Source of the DNA: Erodium maritimum
Lineage: Eukaryota > Streptophyta > Magnoliopsida > Geraniales > Geraniaceae
Assembly (NCBI GenBank): GCA_963921825.1
Contig: OY997592.1
Location: 24,059,432 to 24,123,431 of the forward strand
Direction of reading: 5' to 3'
Length of the DNA stretch: 64,000 bases
The translations under genes and the position numbers were made by a program. A model generated the notes under the pieces. It was not told where the DNA came from. It saw only the letters and a list, made by a program, of their open reading frames with translations, and ran no database searches. Below are positions 45,751-57,012 of this stretch, piece after piece. Within the stretch, counting starts at the first letter, position 1. The number at the start of each line of letters is the position of its first letter.

Positions 45751-48700
45751 TGTAATAACCACTCCCGGTCAACGCCAGTCAAATCTGCGAAAAACAGGAA
45801 AATTTAAAAAAATTCAACAGACACTTGATTGAACCTGAATTTGACCCCGAGGGTCATACCAGACTTAAGTTGACCCCGATTTTGACCAAAGTGAGTTTCG
45901 GGGGACTCGGGGCAACTTTCTGATCAATTTGGGAAATGTTGACTTTTCGCTGGAAAAGTCAACCGAGCGACGTTTTGGTCCATTCGAGGACCGTTTTGGA
46001 TCCAAAAAGCTTAGCCGTCGTCGCAGCGGTCTTAGTTGAGCCGTTTCCTTGTAGCCCGCCAAGTTTCGTAATTTCTTGGAAAAAGTGCCCGTTCGGGGCC
46101 CGAAACGTCCGAATTTCGCGAATCTAATTGGAAAATACTAGGAGATATTTTCCATAAGGTGTGGGACCCACCTTGACACTTGTCCAATATATGGTGGGGT
46201 TAGGTTTTTGGTGGGGAAATAAGAGAAGACATGAGGGTGGCCGGCCACATGTTTTAAAAAGAAAAAAAAAAGAACATGTGTTAGTTTTTAGAAAGAGAAA
46301 GAAGAGAGAAGAAAGGGAGAGAAGAAGAAGGAAGCTTGGGAGGTTTTGCTACTATTCACGTCATCCATCCATTGGATCGTCTCAAGGCTAGGAGGAATCG
46401 AACTCCCCTCGTCCTCCTCTACGGTTAGTACCGAACCGATTCTCGTTTTTATTAATTTTGAAAGTTAGGGTTTGTGTAAAACTATTAGTTTAGGGTTGTA
46501 TTGAGGATTCGAGATTGTTAGAGACGTTTTGGAGACGATTGGAGGTGAAATTTGGCATTTTCCGGTGACCGGAAGCTCGTGAGGAGCTCCGGCCACCGTG
46601 GGTGGTGGCCGGCCGGCCATGGGGTGGCTGGCCTGAGCTGGGACCAGCCACCAACATGGTGGCCGGGCCCCAATTTAAACCCTAGGGCCACGGCCAAGTT
46701 GGGCTGGGTGGGGCCCACGTGCTCGGGTGCTCGGGTTGTATGTTCGGGTGGTCTAGAACGTTCCCCGGACCATTTATCCACAACCGAATCGAAAATTGGA
46801 ATTAAAATGCGAAAGTTGTAATTATCGGGTTTAGGAACTTGAAAAGTTATTTAATTGACTCGGAAATCGGAATTCGATTCCGTCAAGTGCATTGGGACCC
46901 TTAAATTATTCTAAGACCGTAGAAATGAAAACGGGAATTTTTGGAGCCCCGGAAGGGCATTCCCAAAACCCGGGTAGATTCGCCATGTCGGGCGAATCGG
47001 GCCTTTACGGGTCCTTTATCGACAATGTCGAGTAATCGGGAAGTTTGGGAGTGATCGACATTGTCGGGGTTACGTTTGGGCGTTAAGTTTATTGAATTTC
47101 AGTTTATTTCCTGCGAGTTGTTAAGTACCTTAAAATTGTGTTCTTTTAGATCGTGTCGCGGACCGAGGCAAGGGAAAGATGGGTGAGTTATTGAGATCAC
47201 ACCGGATCTCGTTGGTTGGCTTTTGGAGAACACGCACGAGGTAGGGAAAAGTAGCCGGATCTCGGCCCTGACTAGGGAAAGTTAACAGTAGAATTGCATG
47301 TGACATCGGGGTGTCGTGGGTTAAGTAGGTTTATCGAATATTAGAAAGGCATGATACGGGAACGTAGCGTTTATGAGAAAAGCATGTGACACTTAGTAGT
47401 GTCGTAGGAATAGAGAACTTAGCGAGATTAGAATTACCGGAGGCATATGACCATGCCTGGAGGTTGATTGTGAACTTATCAATATTAGGAGTACTGGAGG
47501 CATATGAGCATGCCCGGAGGTTGATTGTGAAACTGTTGATATTAGGACTGTTGGAGGCATTGGTTATGTCGAAGGTTGATTGTGTATTTTCGTGTCTTGG
47601 GTGGCCATGAGAGCCCATGTTTTACTGTTGGTGTGTCTTGGGTGGCCATGAGTGCCCGTGGGGTTGTTGAACCCGTGTCTTTACTGTTGGTGTGTCTTGG
47701 GAGGACGTGAGTGCATGTGGGGTTGTTAAGCCCGTGAGTTACTGTTGGTGTGTCTTGGGAGGCCGTGAGTGCCCGTGGGGTTGTTGAGTCTGTGAGTTAC
47801 CGTTGGTGGTTTTGAGTGGCCGTGAGTGCATGTGGGGTTGTTGAGCCCGTGAGTTACCGTTGGTGGTTTTGAGAGGTCGTGAGTGCCCGTGGGGTGGTTG
47901 AGACCGTGAGTTACTGTTGGTGTATCTTGGGAGGCCGTGAGTGCCTGTGGGGTTGTTGAGTCCGTGTTATACGGTTGGTATCTTGGGTGGCCATGAGTGC
48001 TTGTGGAGTGCTGAACTTGTGTTGTTGTTGTTGTTGAACCTTGCTTGTGATTGTGATTGCGTTTGCCCGAGGTTAGCGACCCGACTTCATGTCGGGAAGT
48101 GGTGTGGATTTTGGCTGGTCTGATCGAGTTCGAGTCCGGTAGGTTGCGAGCATTCTTTGGCTGGCCTGACCAAGTTCGAGTCCAGTGGGTTGCGAGCATT
48201 CTTTGGCTGGCCTGACCAAGTTCGAGTCTCGGCAGTTTGCGAGCATCCTTTGGCTAGCCTGATCCGTGTTCGAGTCTCGGCAGGTTGTGAGCATTTGTAG
48301 GCGATGAGAGGGCAGCTCCCCTTCCGACTAGCTATCGGAAAAGTAGCGCTGTATATATCGCCAACAGGTCGACCGCCTGGAGCCTGACAGTGATAGGTAA
48401 AGCGCGTGGGGCAGGCTCGAGCCCAGCCGGTTAGCAACCGGCACTGAGCAGCTGACAGGAATGCGATCCTTTGTGATCTTGTTTGGTGTGCGATCCTTTG
48501 TGATCTTGGTTGGTGTTGCGTGGTGTTTCTGTCGTGTCTTTGGAGGAGGTCGTCAATCGTTGTGTCGGGTCTACATTTCGAGTCCGAGTGTTGAGTCTGT
48601 TGAGGAAAGTGACCGGTGGGGTTTCAGTTGAGGTATTTGAGTTTGGGGATGGTGTTCCCGGTGTTGGGTTTGGTTTTGGTGTCACCGGCATTGTCTGCTA

Positions 48701-49024
48701 AGTATGTCGTAGTCAGTCTGTTATCCGTGGTGGTGAGCGAACGCTCACCCCTAGCTGTTTTTCCTACAGATACCGGTCGCAGGTTGGACTAGGTGAGCTT
48801 CTGAAGCTTGAAGAGCTAGGAGCGGGATTCTGGGTTTACTTTGAGTCTAGCGACGTGTACCTTGCTTTTTGTCCAATTGTAGGGACGTACCTTTTAAGTT
48901 GTAACTGATTATTTTTGATGTATAAATGGTGATTTTAAAGTGATTTCTGTAAAAGGTTTCAAAATGTTTTAATGTTTTAAATGTTCGCGTCCTGAGTTCG
49001 GTTTATTGAAATTGGGGCGTGACA
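45751..49024 (+). repeat. Tekay 3' LTR
   Basis: 3,274 bp, colinear with the 5' LTR and highly similar. Differences in length come from about 8 rather than 14 units in the 59-bp array (47590-48030) and 49 bp extra near 46130-46180. Confidence 0.92.
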
Positions 49025-49029
49025 TGAAG

Positions 49030-49837
49030 TCTAACTACATGCCACAAAAACCTAGAAGGACGCAGTCTTTTTAACAGGCACAACAAGAAACCAAGATTAC
49101 AACCAACCCAAAGACCAAGAATACAACCAATCCATAAACCAAGACTACAACCAACCAAGAAAACAACCACCATCAAGAAAGAGCTACAACAAGAAGAATT
49201 CAACCAAAAAAACTAAAACAATCTAATAGGGTCAGCCACCCGAATTTGCCCATTGAAGCACACTAATTTTTCTGTTTGTTGTTTGATTTCACTACTTCTT
49301 CCTAGATTAGTGTAGCTAATGACGCCTTTATATTAATCGATTTTTACAGTTTTCCATACATTTAGGCATTCACATCCTACCTATTTCCCATAGATCAACC
49401 AATATTTTTATGTATTCTATATTGTCGACGACCACATACAATTAACTGCACGACATGGACTCTTGATTATATCCATATTTCATTCCATTTCCATACCCCA
49501 ACGATGGTTTAATCATCCTAAAGCTTTAACATGTAAAAAAAAGGAAAAGAAGAAGTCGACTGACTTTACTAGTGCTCGACTAGTCCTATAATCTTGAAAA
49601 TCTTGTTTATTGATGGTATATCTTGCTCCAAGGTTGAATAAAGGCTCAAAAGTTGTTCAAAAGTGTGAGAAAAACCCTAAAAAAAATCGTGTATACCCAG
49701 CTCAACTTGTAGAAGTTTGGATTTATAACAAATCTACAACGGTCAACTTGATCATTGAATGGAACTCCGACTCGAGCAGAACTCGCTCTTCGACTTAGTT
49801 CAATAAGTGGAAGTTTGACTCGCTTTCTTGATTTCTA
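49030..49837. other. Unannotated spacer right of the Tekay element
   Basis: A CAACCAA/AACCAAGA-rich stretch at 49085-49215 (imperfect simple repeat), then AT-rich sequence with no supported gene. Confidence 0.4.
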
Positions 49838-50039
49838 AGAGCACCTCTAATAATCGTGGTAGGAGTCATATTAGAGATTTTTTAGGAGAGAGAAATAATA
49901 AAATAATCAAATTTGAGGAGAGAGAGAGTGTTAGGCATTTTAGAGGAGAGAGAATGCTATTTTGCTCCAAAATAACTACAAACAATGGCTCCCTACTACT
50001 AGTCATAATATACCATTAGAGAGGTCATGGTATGAGGAG

Positions 50040-51435
50040 TATGGATGGCAATGGGCCAGGTCTGGACCGGGTTTTGTGATACCCGTACCCGGCCCGATTT
50101 TCCTACATGTGGCCCAAGCCCGCCTGGGACCAGATAGCGGCCCACTTGTTGCCCGGCCCGCTTATGGCCCGATCGGGTCGGGTATTACCCTACCCGCCCA
50201 ATATAAAAGTTGTATTTTTTTTCCTTCTAGGACACTATAATTTTATTTCACTACTCAATTTATTTTGACAAATCAAGTATATATTAGGGGTGGGCAAAAA
50301 AAACCGAAACCGCTAAAACCAACCACCACCAACCGCAAACCGCACCGGAAAACCCGAAACCGGAAAGTTAACGGTTGGTTGCGGGTTCTTGACGATCGAA
50401 CCAGAAATTTAACGGTTGGTTGTCGGTTCTTGAAACGCCAAACCATCGGTTAACCAACCAAACCGGTACTGTTCATCGTATACATGTGGCTTCATAATAA
50501 CCACTTATCTGATATAGATGAATGACCCAAGAGCACTCTTTTGTGTTACACGGATTGCTAACATAGAATACGATGACTTATATGTAATTTTTCTTTTGTT
50601 TTAGAGAATATAGTAATATGTTTTGGCTTGAAATAGAAATATGTGTATGCTTATTGGTATCTAAATTTGTACTTACATATAGTAAAGTGGTTGGTTTGTT
50701 AAAACCACTAACCAACCGGTTAGTGAACTGGTTGGTTTCACTGTAAAAAAATGGTTTATGAGTTGGGGCTGGTTCCAAAATATGTCAAACCGGTAATATC
50801 GGGTTGGGTTCGTAAAAGGTTCCATTGGGTGGTTAACCACCCAATGCCCACCCCTAGTATATATGATGCATAAAAGTTTTGTATATTTATATGAAAAATA
50901 TAATCTCATCATCTCGAACAAGTAAAACAAGTAACATCAAACCAAAATTAATCACTTCCAATTTTTTTTATTCTGATGACTAATAAATCAAAATCAAATC
51001 TAATTATCCATACATAATTAATCAAGTCTCATCTCTTTCTCATTTTCAATCATCAAAGTTCAAGTATTCATATCAACATCGACATGGTATTTTCCTTAAT
51101 CAAAACAAGAAATATCAAGATATAAAAATAATTTTAACGATAAATTAGCTTGTATGTCATTTTAATATTTATAATATATCAAAGAGTAGAAACATATATA
51201 TAGGGTAGAAACGTAAAAATTAACAAATAAATTTAGTTTTATTTATTTATTTAGTAACCTATCGGGTCGGGTCTGGGCCGGGTAGTACCAAACCCGATCC
51301 CGGTCCGAGGCCGGCTAAAAGCCTGGTCAAACTAACCCGGCCCGGTCTGTTTATGCAATGGGCCGGGTCTGGCCCGATTTTTTCGAGTCGGCCAGGTCGG
51401 GTCCCCGTCGGGCCTGGGTATCATTGCCATCCCTA
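50040..51435. mobile_element. hAT-type element, same family as 1528-2193
   Basis: The left end TATGGATGGCAATGGGCC and the right end CATTGCCATCCCTA are inverted, with one change in the left terminus. A perfect 8-bp duplication, ATGAGGAG, lies at 50032-50039 and 51436-51443. It shares GGGTTTTGTGATACCCGTACCC with the copy at 1528 and has the same dense GGGTCGGG/CCCGGCCC motifs at both ends around an AT-rich core. No transposase. It contains a further hAT MITE at 50285-50856. Confidence 0.88.
50285..50856. mobile_element. hAT MITE nested in the hAT element
   Basis: The left end TAGGGGTGGGCAAAAAAAAC and the right end TGCCCACCCCTA are inverted. A perfect 8-bp duplication, GTATATAT, lies at 50277-50284 and 50857-50864. 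Length is 572 bp. The interior is rich in AACCGG/CCGGTT and AACCAACC motifs. It has no coding potential. Confidence 0.9.
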
Positions 51436-51889
51436 ATGAGGAGGTGGTATGGAGGATAGAGAAACCAAAAAGGTGCACTTACCATGGCTCCATACCACTA
51501 GTCATATTATACTATTGTGGATGCACTAAGTAGATAACTTAACTTTCAACTAGTCTACCGCTACGATATCTTTTGCAAATTTGTAGATATTTCAAAAGTC
51601 TACAACTTCACACCGGGAATCAACTGTTGATAAAATTTCAAAATGGCGTTTTCTTTCAACCCAACTTTTCTTTCTATTTATCATCCAAAAAATGCCAAGA
51701 AAATATGAAGGTAACCAACATTTTGTAGAATTTCTCTTAGGTTCGATTCCATAGCGGATGGTAGAACTGGAATAATGAAGACTCTACAGCCCAACACAAA
51801 GCTTCAACACCGGAAGGACCCCCCGACACAAATTAGTTTCTAATGGAATCGAAATCGATACTGACTTGTGAATTTGCAACACAGCAGGG

Positions 51890-54047
51890 TCAGGAGATCA
51901 TGTGAATGACACAGCGCAAACAGTTGCCTTGTCTCATGAGATGAAACGCTTCATTGATGTCCTCAAATGGGAGATCATGGCTGATCAACTCATCCACCTC
52001 TATTTCCTGTCCACATTACATCTCTCTAAGTCAAAACCAACCCATATTTGAAAAACTTACTTGAGACTAGTGCCTTACCTTATTTGTGTACATGTCTACC
52101 AGTGAAGGTATATCTGTTTTGGGCTTCCATCCTCCGAATAAGGACCCTTTCAATGTTCTACCCGAAAGAAGCAACCCATAGTGAGCTGTGACTTCCGGTG
52201 TCCCTGTGGGCACCCCCATAGTCACCGTCACTCCCCACCCCTACATTACCAAACCATTAAACCAAACAAACAACGAAACTAGATGCATGCATCAGCTCAC
52301 TTACATCACTACATGACTGCAGCGCTGTGGTTACCATTCCCGAATCTCCAATGCATTCAAACGAGTAATCTGCTCCCCCATCAGTTATACGCTTTATCAC
52401 CTGAAATTAACTTCATTTCAATGGATCTAATCCCCCTTTCCTTTAATTCGTCATGTATCTAAGAAGCAGGAAATAAAGTGTACCTGCTGAACAGGCTCAT
52501 CATAGTCGTTTGAATTGATGAATTCTGTTATTCCAAAAGCCTTGCCTGCTTTGCAATTGCATCCATTAGCTAATGTCATTACCAAACCTATACTATACCA
52601 CCTACTTATCATCCAAAGAAATTACCTTTATCTGCCTTATCGGGATTAATGTCCACACCAATTATTCGAGATGCCCCTCTAAGTTTCGCACCCTGTGCAA
52701 CCTAATACCCGAAAGGGCTAAATATGTTTCAAGCCAATAGGAAGGGAAAGGAACATGGATCATAGATGTAGTGTTGTTTAAGAAACTTACAGAAAGGCCA
52801 ACAGTTCCTAGCCCAAATATCACTACTGTTGATCCTTGGCATATATCAGCAACATTCCAAGCTGCACCTAAACCTATACCAATGAAAATCGGCATATCAA
52901 GATTAAGAGCTCACTTAATTCGTCAAATGTCAAAAGAGTTTTACCAGCAGCCACTCCACAGCTGAGAAGGCATATCTTCTCCAAGGGAGCAACTGAGCTG
53001 ACTTTGACAGCACATCCAGAGTGAACAACTGTGTATTCACTGAAACTGGAAACCGCGCAATAATGATAAATGGGCTTCGCTTTTATGGAGAAGCGTGTTT
53101 TCTGATCTGTATGCATCAGCCCTTTCCTCTCCAACCCCAATACTTGGCACATGTTGCTTTTACCCGATCTGCAATGCTTGCATTCTCTGCATTCTCCGGT
53201 AAACACCGTCAGCACGTGGTCTCCCACTTCAAACTCACTCACTCCTTTCCCAATGCTCTCAACAATCCTGTATCAAATAACAATCCTTCACTGAGATATC
53301 ACTTCTTAGTTGAAACTTGTTGCTTCAAATTAGTCAAGCTGATCTTCCAAAGCTTATTCAAAGTATCACTCTAAATATATTCATGTTGTGGCAGTGAACC
53401 TCATTTATCTCCAACACTTGATTTAAATCTTCAATTTCCCTTGTGATGAAATTAATAACTAGTTTAAAAAGTTGTTAATATGAGTTCTCTCACCACCCAC
53501 TTGTGGGGACATTTCAATACCAAATCCTTAATTTCTATAATCTTTTAAGGTAATGATCTTTATCCACAACTCTTGTTCTAATCTTTCCATTAAAAGTGAA
53601 GATAACAGAATTTAGCAGGAATGAATAAAATTTGATAGGGAGGAGAAGTTACCCTGATGCTTCATGGCCAAATATTCGAGGAAACAAAGGCTGTGGAGAT
53701 AAGTTAGAGTCAATTACAAGTGGGGGAAATAAAAATGTAAAGAAGGGGAAAGAAGAACCTGAGAGAGCCAAGCGGAGATGTCGGAGCGACAGAGAGAGGA
53801 GCAGACAACCTTAATCCGGATCTCATGGTCCAAGGGAGGGCTCACTTGCACTTGTTCCATCACCAGTGCCTCTCCAGCTCCCCATGCCACCGCAGCTAAT
53901 ATATTTCACAATTCGGATCAGATTCAAAATGTGAAACAGCAGCAACAACAACATCAGCTATCTATCTACATAAATACATACCTATGAACCAATGAATGAA
54001 TGAAGATAAGGAACTATAGTACCTTTGCAGGTGATGACACCGTCCAT
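51890..54047 (-). CDS. Zinc-dependent alcohol dehydrogenase-like protein (10 exons)
   Basis: A plant ADH-like medium-chain dehydrogenase that would interconvert alcohols and aldehydes/ketones with NAD in the cytosol; substrate unknown. Exons by my splice reading: 54047-54023, 53895-53759, 53690-53653, 53267-52945, 52873-52791, 52701-52626, 52545-52484, 52400-52305, 52240-52079, 52006-51890. These give 1,119 coding bases, 372 residues, no internal stop, and GT-AG introns. Catalytic zinc ligands are in SLCRSD and FGHEASGIVESIG and the later LSCGVAAG. The structural zinc loop is GECRECKHCRSGKSNMC. The nucleotide fold has GLGTVGLS. The start (MDGVITCKAAVAWGAG) is short but fits the family. It resembles the Arabidopsis ADH-like group, perhaps At5g24760, rather than classical ADH1. 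All key residues are present, so it is probably functional. Confidence 0.92.
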
Positions 54048-54527
54048 ATAAGATTGATGGATTGATCAACCTTGGAGTTAGGAGGAGAGCTGGAAGAAAC
54101 AAGACCTACAAGTTGAAGTTGAACTTGTAGTAGTAGGTGAGGCCATCACTCAAAAATCATTATTGCTTCTTTTTTTCTTCCCAATTCCTTCCCGGTCTAA
54201 TAAAAAAGAGAAAAAGGGTTGGTGGGTTTGGTTTGGTTGGTCGCCACAACTAACTCAGTTCATAATGCTCTATCACCAACAAACTATGCTTTGACTTTTT
54301 CACATAGGTGGGTGTACATTTTGCCTGCAACCCGATTTACTTACAAAACAAGTGAAACATGAAATGAACAGTCATCTTAAGATATTCGTATAACAAGTTA
54401 TTACATGTAGAGTACCAAAGTTGTGATTATGTTTCAATGGCGTTCTTAGGTCTAAGAGATAAAAGACAATTTGAAACTCAATATTTTTCTACAAAATAGT
54501 CTCGTAGACGTAAACCAAACAGATAAA

Positions 54528-56826
54528 TCATTCAATTTGAATTTGTTCGGGGACTTCTTCCACCACATCGGACTCTTGAGCGTTGATGTCCTCGTCTGTA
54601 ATCCCAGATGCTTCCACTGTCCTCGTAACCCATTCTCTAAGAGGTTCTTCGTTCAAATCAAGCCTCAACAGACCAGCAAACATCCCTCCCAAGAAAGCAA
54701 CTGGTTCCTGCAGTCATCACAAAATAAATATTGCTTCATATGCAAACCTCAAATAAATATCAAAGGTATTTACTTCCATTTAAATTTCCACAAACTCAAC
54801 CATTCTGTCAAAACCACTATGAATGCAGCTTCAAATGCCCATGACAAAGTAGCTTAGAAGCAATCAAGATTGCATACCAAACACCTAACACACACAAACT
54901 TAATTCTGAATAGTAATAACATAACTGCTAATAACTAATTTAGCAAGTCTGTTCAGTTCCAGGACATCACTCTTGGTTAATGGCCTAACACGCTAGTCGT
55001 TTAAGGAACACTAGATGCTCTATCACCTATCATTTAACAACCACAAAGAGCACGATGGAAGCTATAACTTCAAGAGGACAATTCCAACTAATATCGAATC
55101 TAACTTTTTGTTTGACAGTCAATGATGATCCTTCTTAAACATGAATAAGGAGAAATAATGTTCCACATTTCTCCAAGAGAACAATAGAAAAATAACAATC
55201 AAGAGTGAAAAGATAACTGATAACAACTAACTCAATAAGAGTCCAATAGCCATTTTTTCCACTAACAGTATAACAAACACCCTAAATAAAAATAGACAGT
55301 GAAAAAAAAAGTAAAGTAAGACCAAAATATAGAGTGATAAGGTTCCTATATTCAAAACTCAAAACTATCTTGCAGGAAAATACACAGAATCAGTACAAAA
55401 CCCTGCAGGTGCCCAAACACAAAAGATAAATTGGATTTAGACGATAACCAAATGAATGTGCAATGCTCTACATTCGGATGAGTCTCGACGAAGCCTAATA
55501 GATGACAGGGCACAGAACCACCATATAGCAAAATTACTAATTGTAATCTAATCACCTATTTGCACAAAACTTTTCCTTTTCCTTTTCCTAAATACAGCAT
55601 TAGTTCTTGCCTAACACTTTTGAGCAGAATTAGATGGTATTGTATGATATGGAATGGGTCAAACTAATGGGTTGTACAAACAACTTTCAAATTAACAAAT
55701 ATTGCACCAATACAAATACAAATCTCAGTATTTCATTCAGAACTGAACTGCATAAGTTTAATTTTCATGGTACAACACACCATGTCCTGAGATAAAATAA
55801 AACTGATAAGATAACGAACTGCACGTCTTTTTTTCTCTGCGAAATTAAAGTTTTCCAATTACTTATCCATGAGCAGTTAATTGTATTAAGTGATGCACAT
55901 TTAAGTTAATAAAGATCTCTATAACCAATGTAAAAGGGAGGTGCTGACGAGCTCAGATGCCATTTCATTACATACTACTACCACATATGAGTATCATGCA
56001 TAAAAGATATTTATGAAGAGATGAAAAAAAACACTAACTATATGTGAGAGAGAATGACAAAATATGAACCAAGCAATGTTTGAACATCGCATCACATGGT
56101 TATACATGCTTGAGGGGATTGAATTACTTTGCATTTAGTCGTTCAATGATCAAACTTTCATTTCCATGTTTGGATTACCTGTGTAAACATCTTAGGTTGG
56201 GTATGTTTGGGTGCACTAGGAATGACAACCAACCTTTTTGTTTCCATTTTCATGTTCAGTTAAGGTGAGTCCACTCTTCTTACTCAGTTCCAATGGGATT
56301 TCAATTCCCAAATGTCATTGCTTTGTACACTACCAGAGAACAAATTACAACCAGAACAGATATGGTATTGATGCAAAAATGATCGATTTTGACAAACCCA
56401 ATATCCACTTATATCATTCAAACTACAGTAATCCTTTGCAGAGTCAATCGGAGCAGCATCGATGAAGGGGGTTTCAACATATTTCAGAAATATTAGAAGC
56501 AAATAACACCATAGAGTGTTCAAATGGAAATTTCAGAACAAACCTCAGTCACCAATAACAAAAACACGGAGAAACAGTAAATTACAGATGATAAAGTTGA
56601 GTACCTTGAAAGCTTCTTTGAGAATGGGCTCTTCTGCGGGATTGAAGAGAAACGCACATACCCGACTACCGGAATTACTGAGCCTGCGGAACGATGAAGA
56701 TGAAGATGAAGAATGTGAAATTGAGAACCTTGACGGGTTAAGTCTGGTTCTTAGATAAGGCTTCTTCAATTGTAGAGCAGTTCCAGCAGAAGCAGCGCAG
56801 GTACAAGCCACAGTCGCGGTCATCAT
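54528..56826 (-). CDS. UPF0426-like small plastid protein (2 exons)
   Basis: Exon 1 is 56826-56605 (74 codons, ends EEPILKEAFK before a GT donor) and exon 2 is 54707-54528 (EPVAFLGGMFAGLLRLDLNE to the TGA), joined in frame to 133 residues across a 1.9-kb intron. The N-terminus (MMTATVACTCAASAG, then a Ser/Arg-rich stretch) has the look of a chloroplast transit peptide. The mature part has a Gly-rich hydrophobic segment and an acidic C-terminus (DEDINAQESDVVEEVPEQ). I recognise the core as the plant UPF0426 family (At1g28150-like), whose function I do not know. No other exon is needed. It lies about 480 bp upstream of the dehydrogenase gene on the same strand; nothing suggests shared function. 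Confidence 0.78.
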
Positions 56827-57012
56827 CGTCTACTTCGTACCCTATGTATCTTCTTAGCCTCTATATGATGTTCAGATAAACAGAATTTTGCAATTTTGTT
56901 ACGACAAGCTTTCTCACCCACAAAATTATCACTCAATTTATAAAAAGGGGTAACCATGGTCCTAACCTCTTTGACGTTCGTTTTTTGAACATGTGTTGAT
57001 CACGTACACAAT

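Larger units (their letters stand above)
38684..49024 (+). mobile_element. Tekay-type chromovirus with very long LTRs and a deleted interior
   Basis: The 10,341-bp element has LTRs of 3,579 and 3,274 bp, both starting TGTAATAACCACTCCC and ending GGGGCGTGACA. A perfect duplication TGAAG sits at 38679-38683 and 49025-49029. A tRNA-Met-like primer site follows the 5' LTR and a purine tract precedes the 3' LTR. The interior is only about 3.5 kb: there is no readable gag, and pol lacks most of RT, RNase H and the integrase core. LTR length, chromodomain and primer type point to the Tekay/Del lineage. It is non-autonomous. The antisense solo LTR at 11537-14958 is the same family. Confidence 0.92.
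49838..51525. mobile_element. Probable MITE, host of the nested hAT elements
   Basis: The left end AGAGCACCTCTAATAAT and the right end, reverse-complemented TGCATCCACAATAGT, are alike. They are flanked by CTA (49835-49837 and 51526-51528), the 3-bp size typical of PIF/Harbinger insertions. Two internal direct copies of GGCTCC-(A/C)TACCACTAGTCATA-type sequence (about 49987 and 51486) flank the inner insertion. Without it the element is about 0.3 kb. The ends are imperfect, so the boundaries are tentative. Confidence 0.5.

Noticed and set aside
52874..52945. Dehydrogenase reading on past SCGVAAG without an intron
   Set aside because: The frame continues as KTLLTFDEL, unlike the family; a GT donor at 52944 and AG acceptor before 52873 restore GLGAAWNVAD and keep the total length divisible by three.
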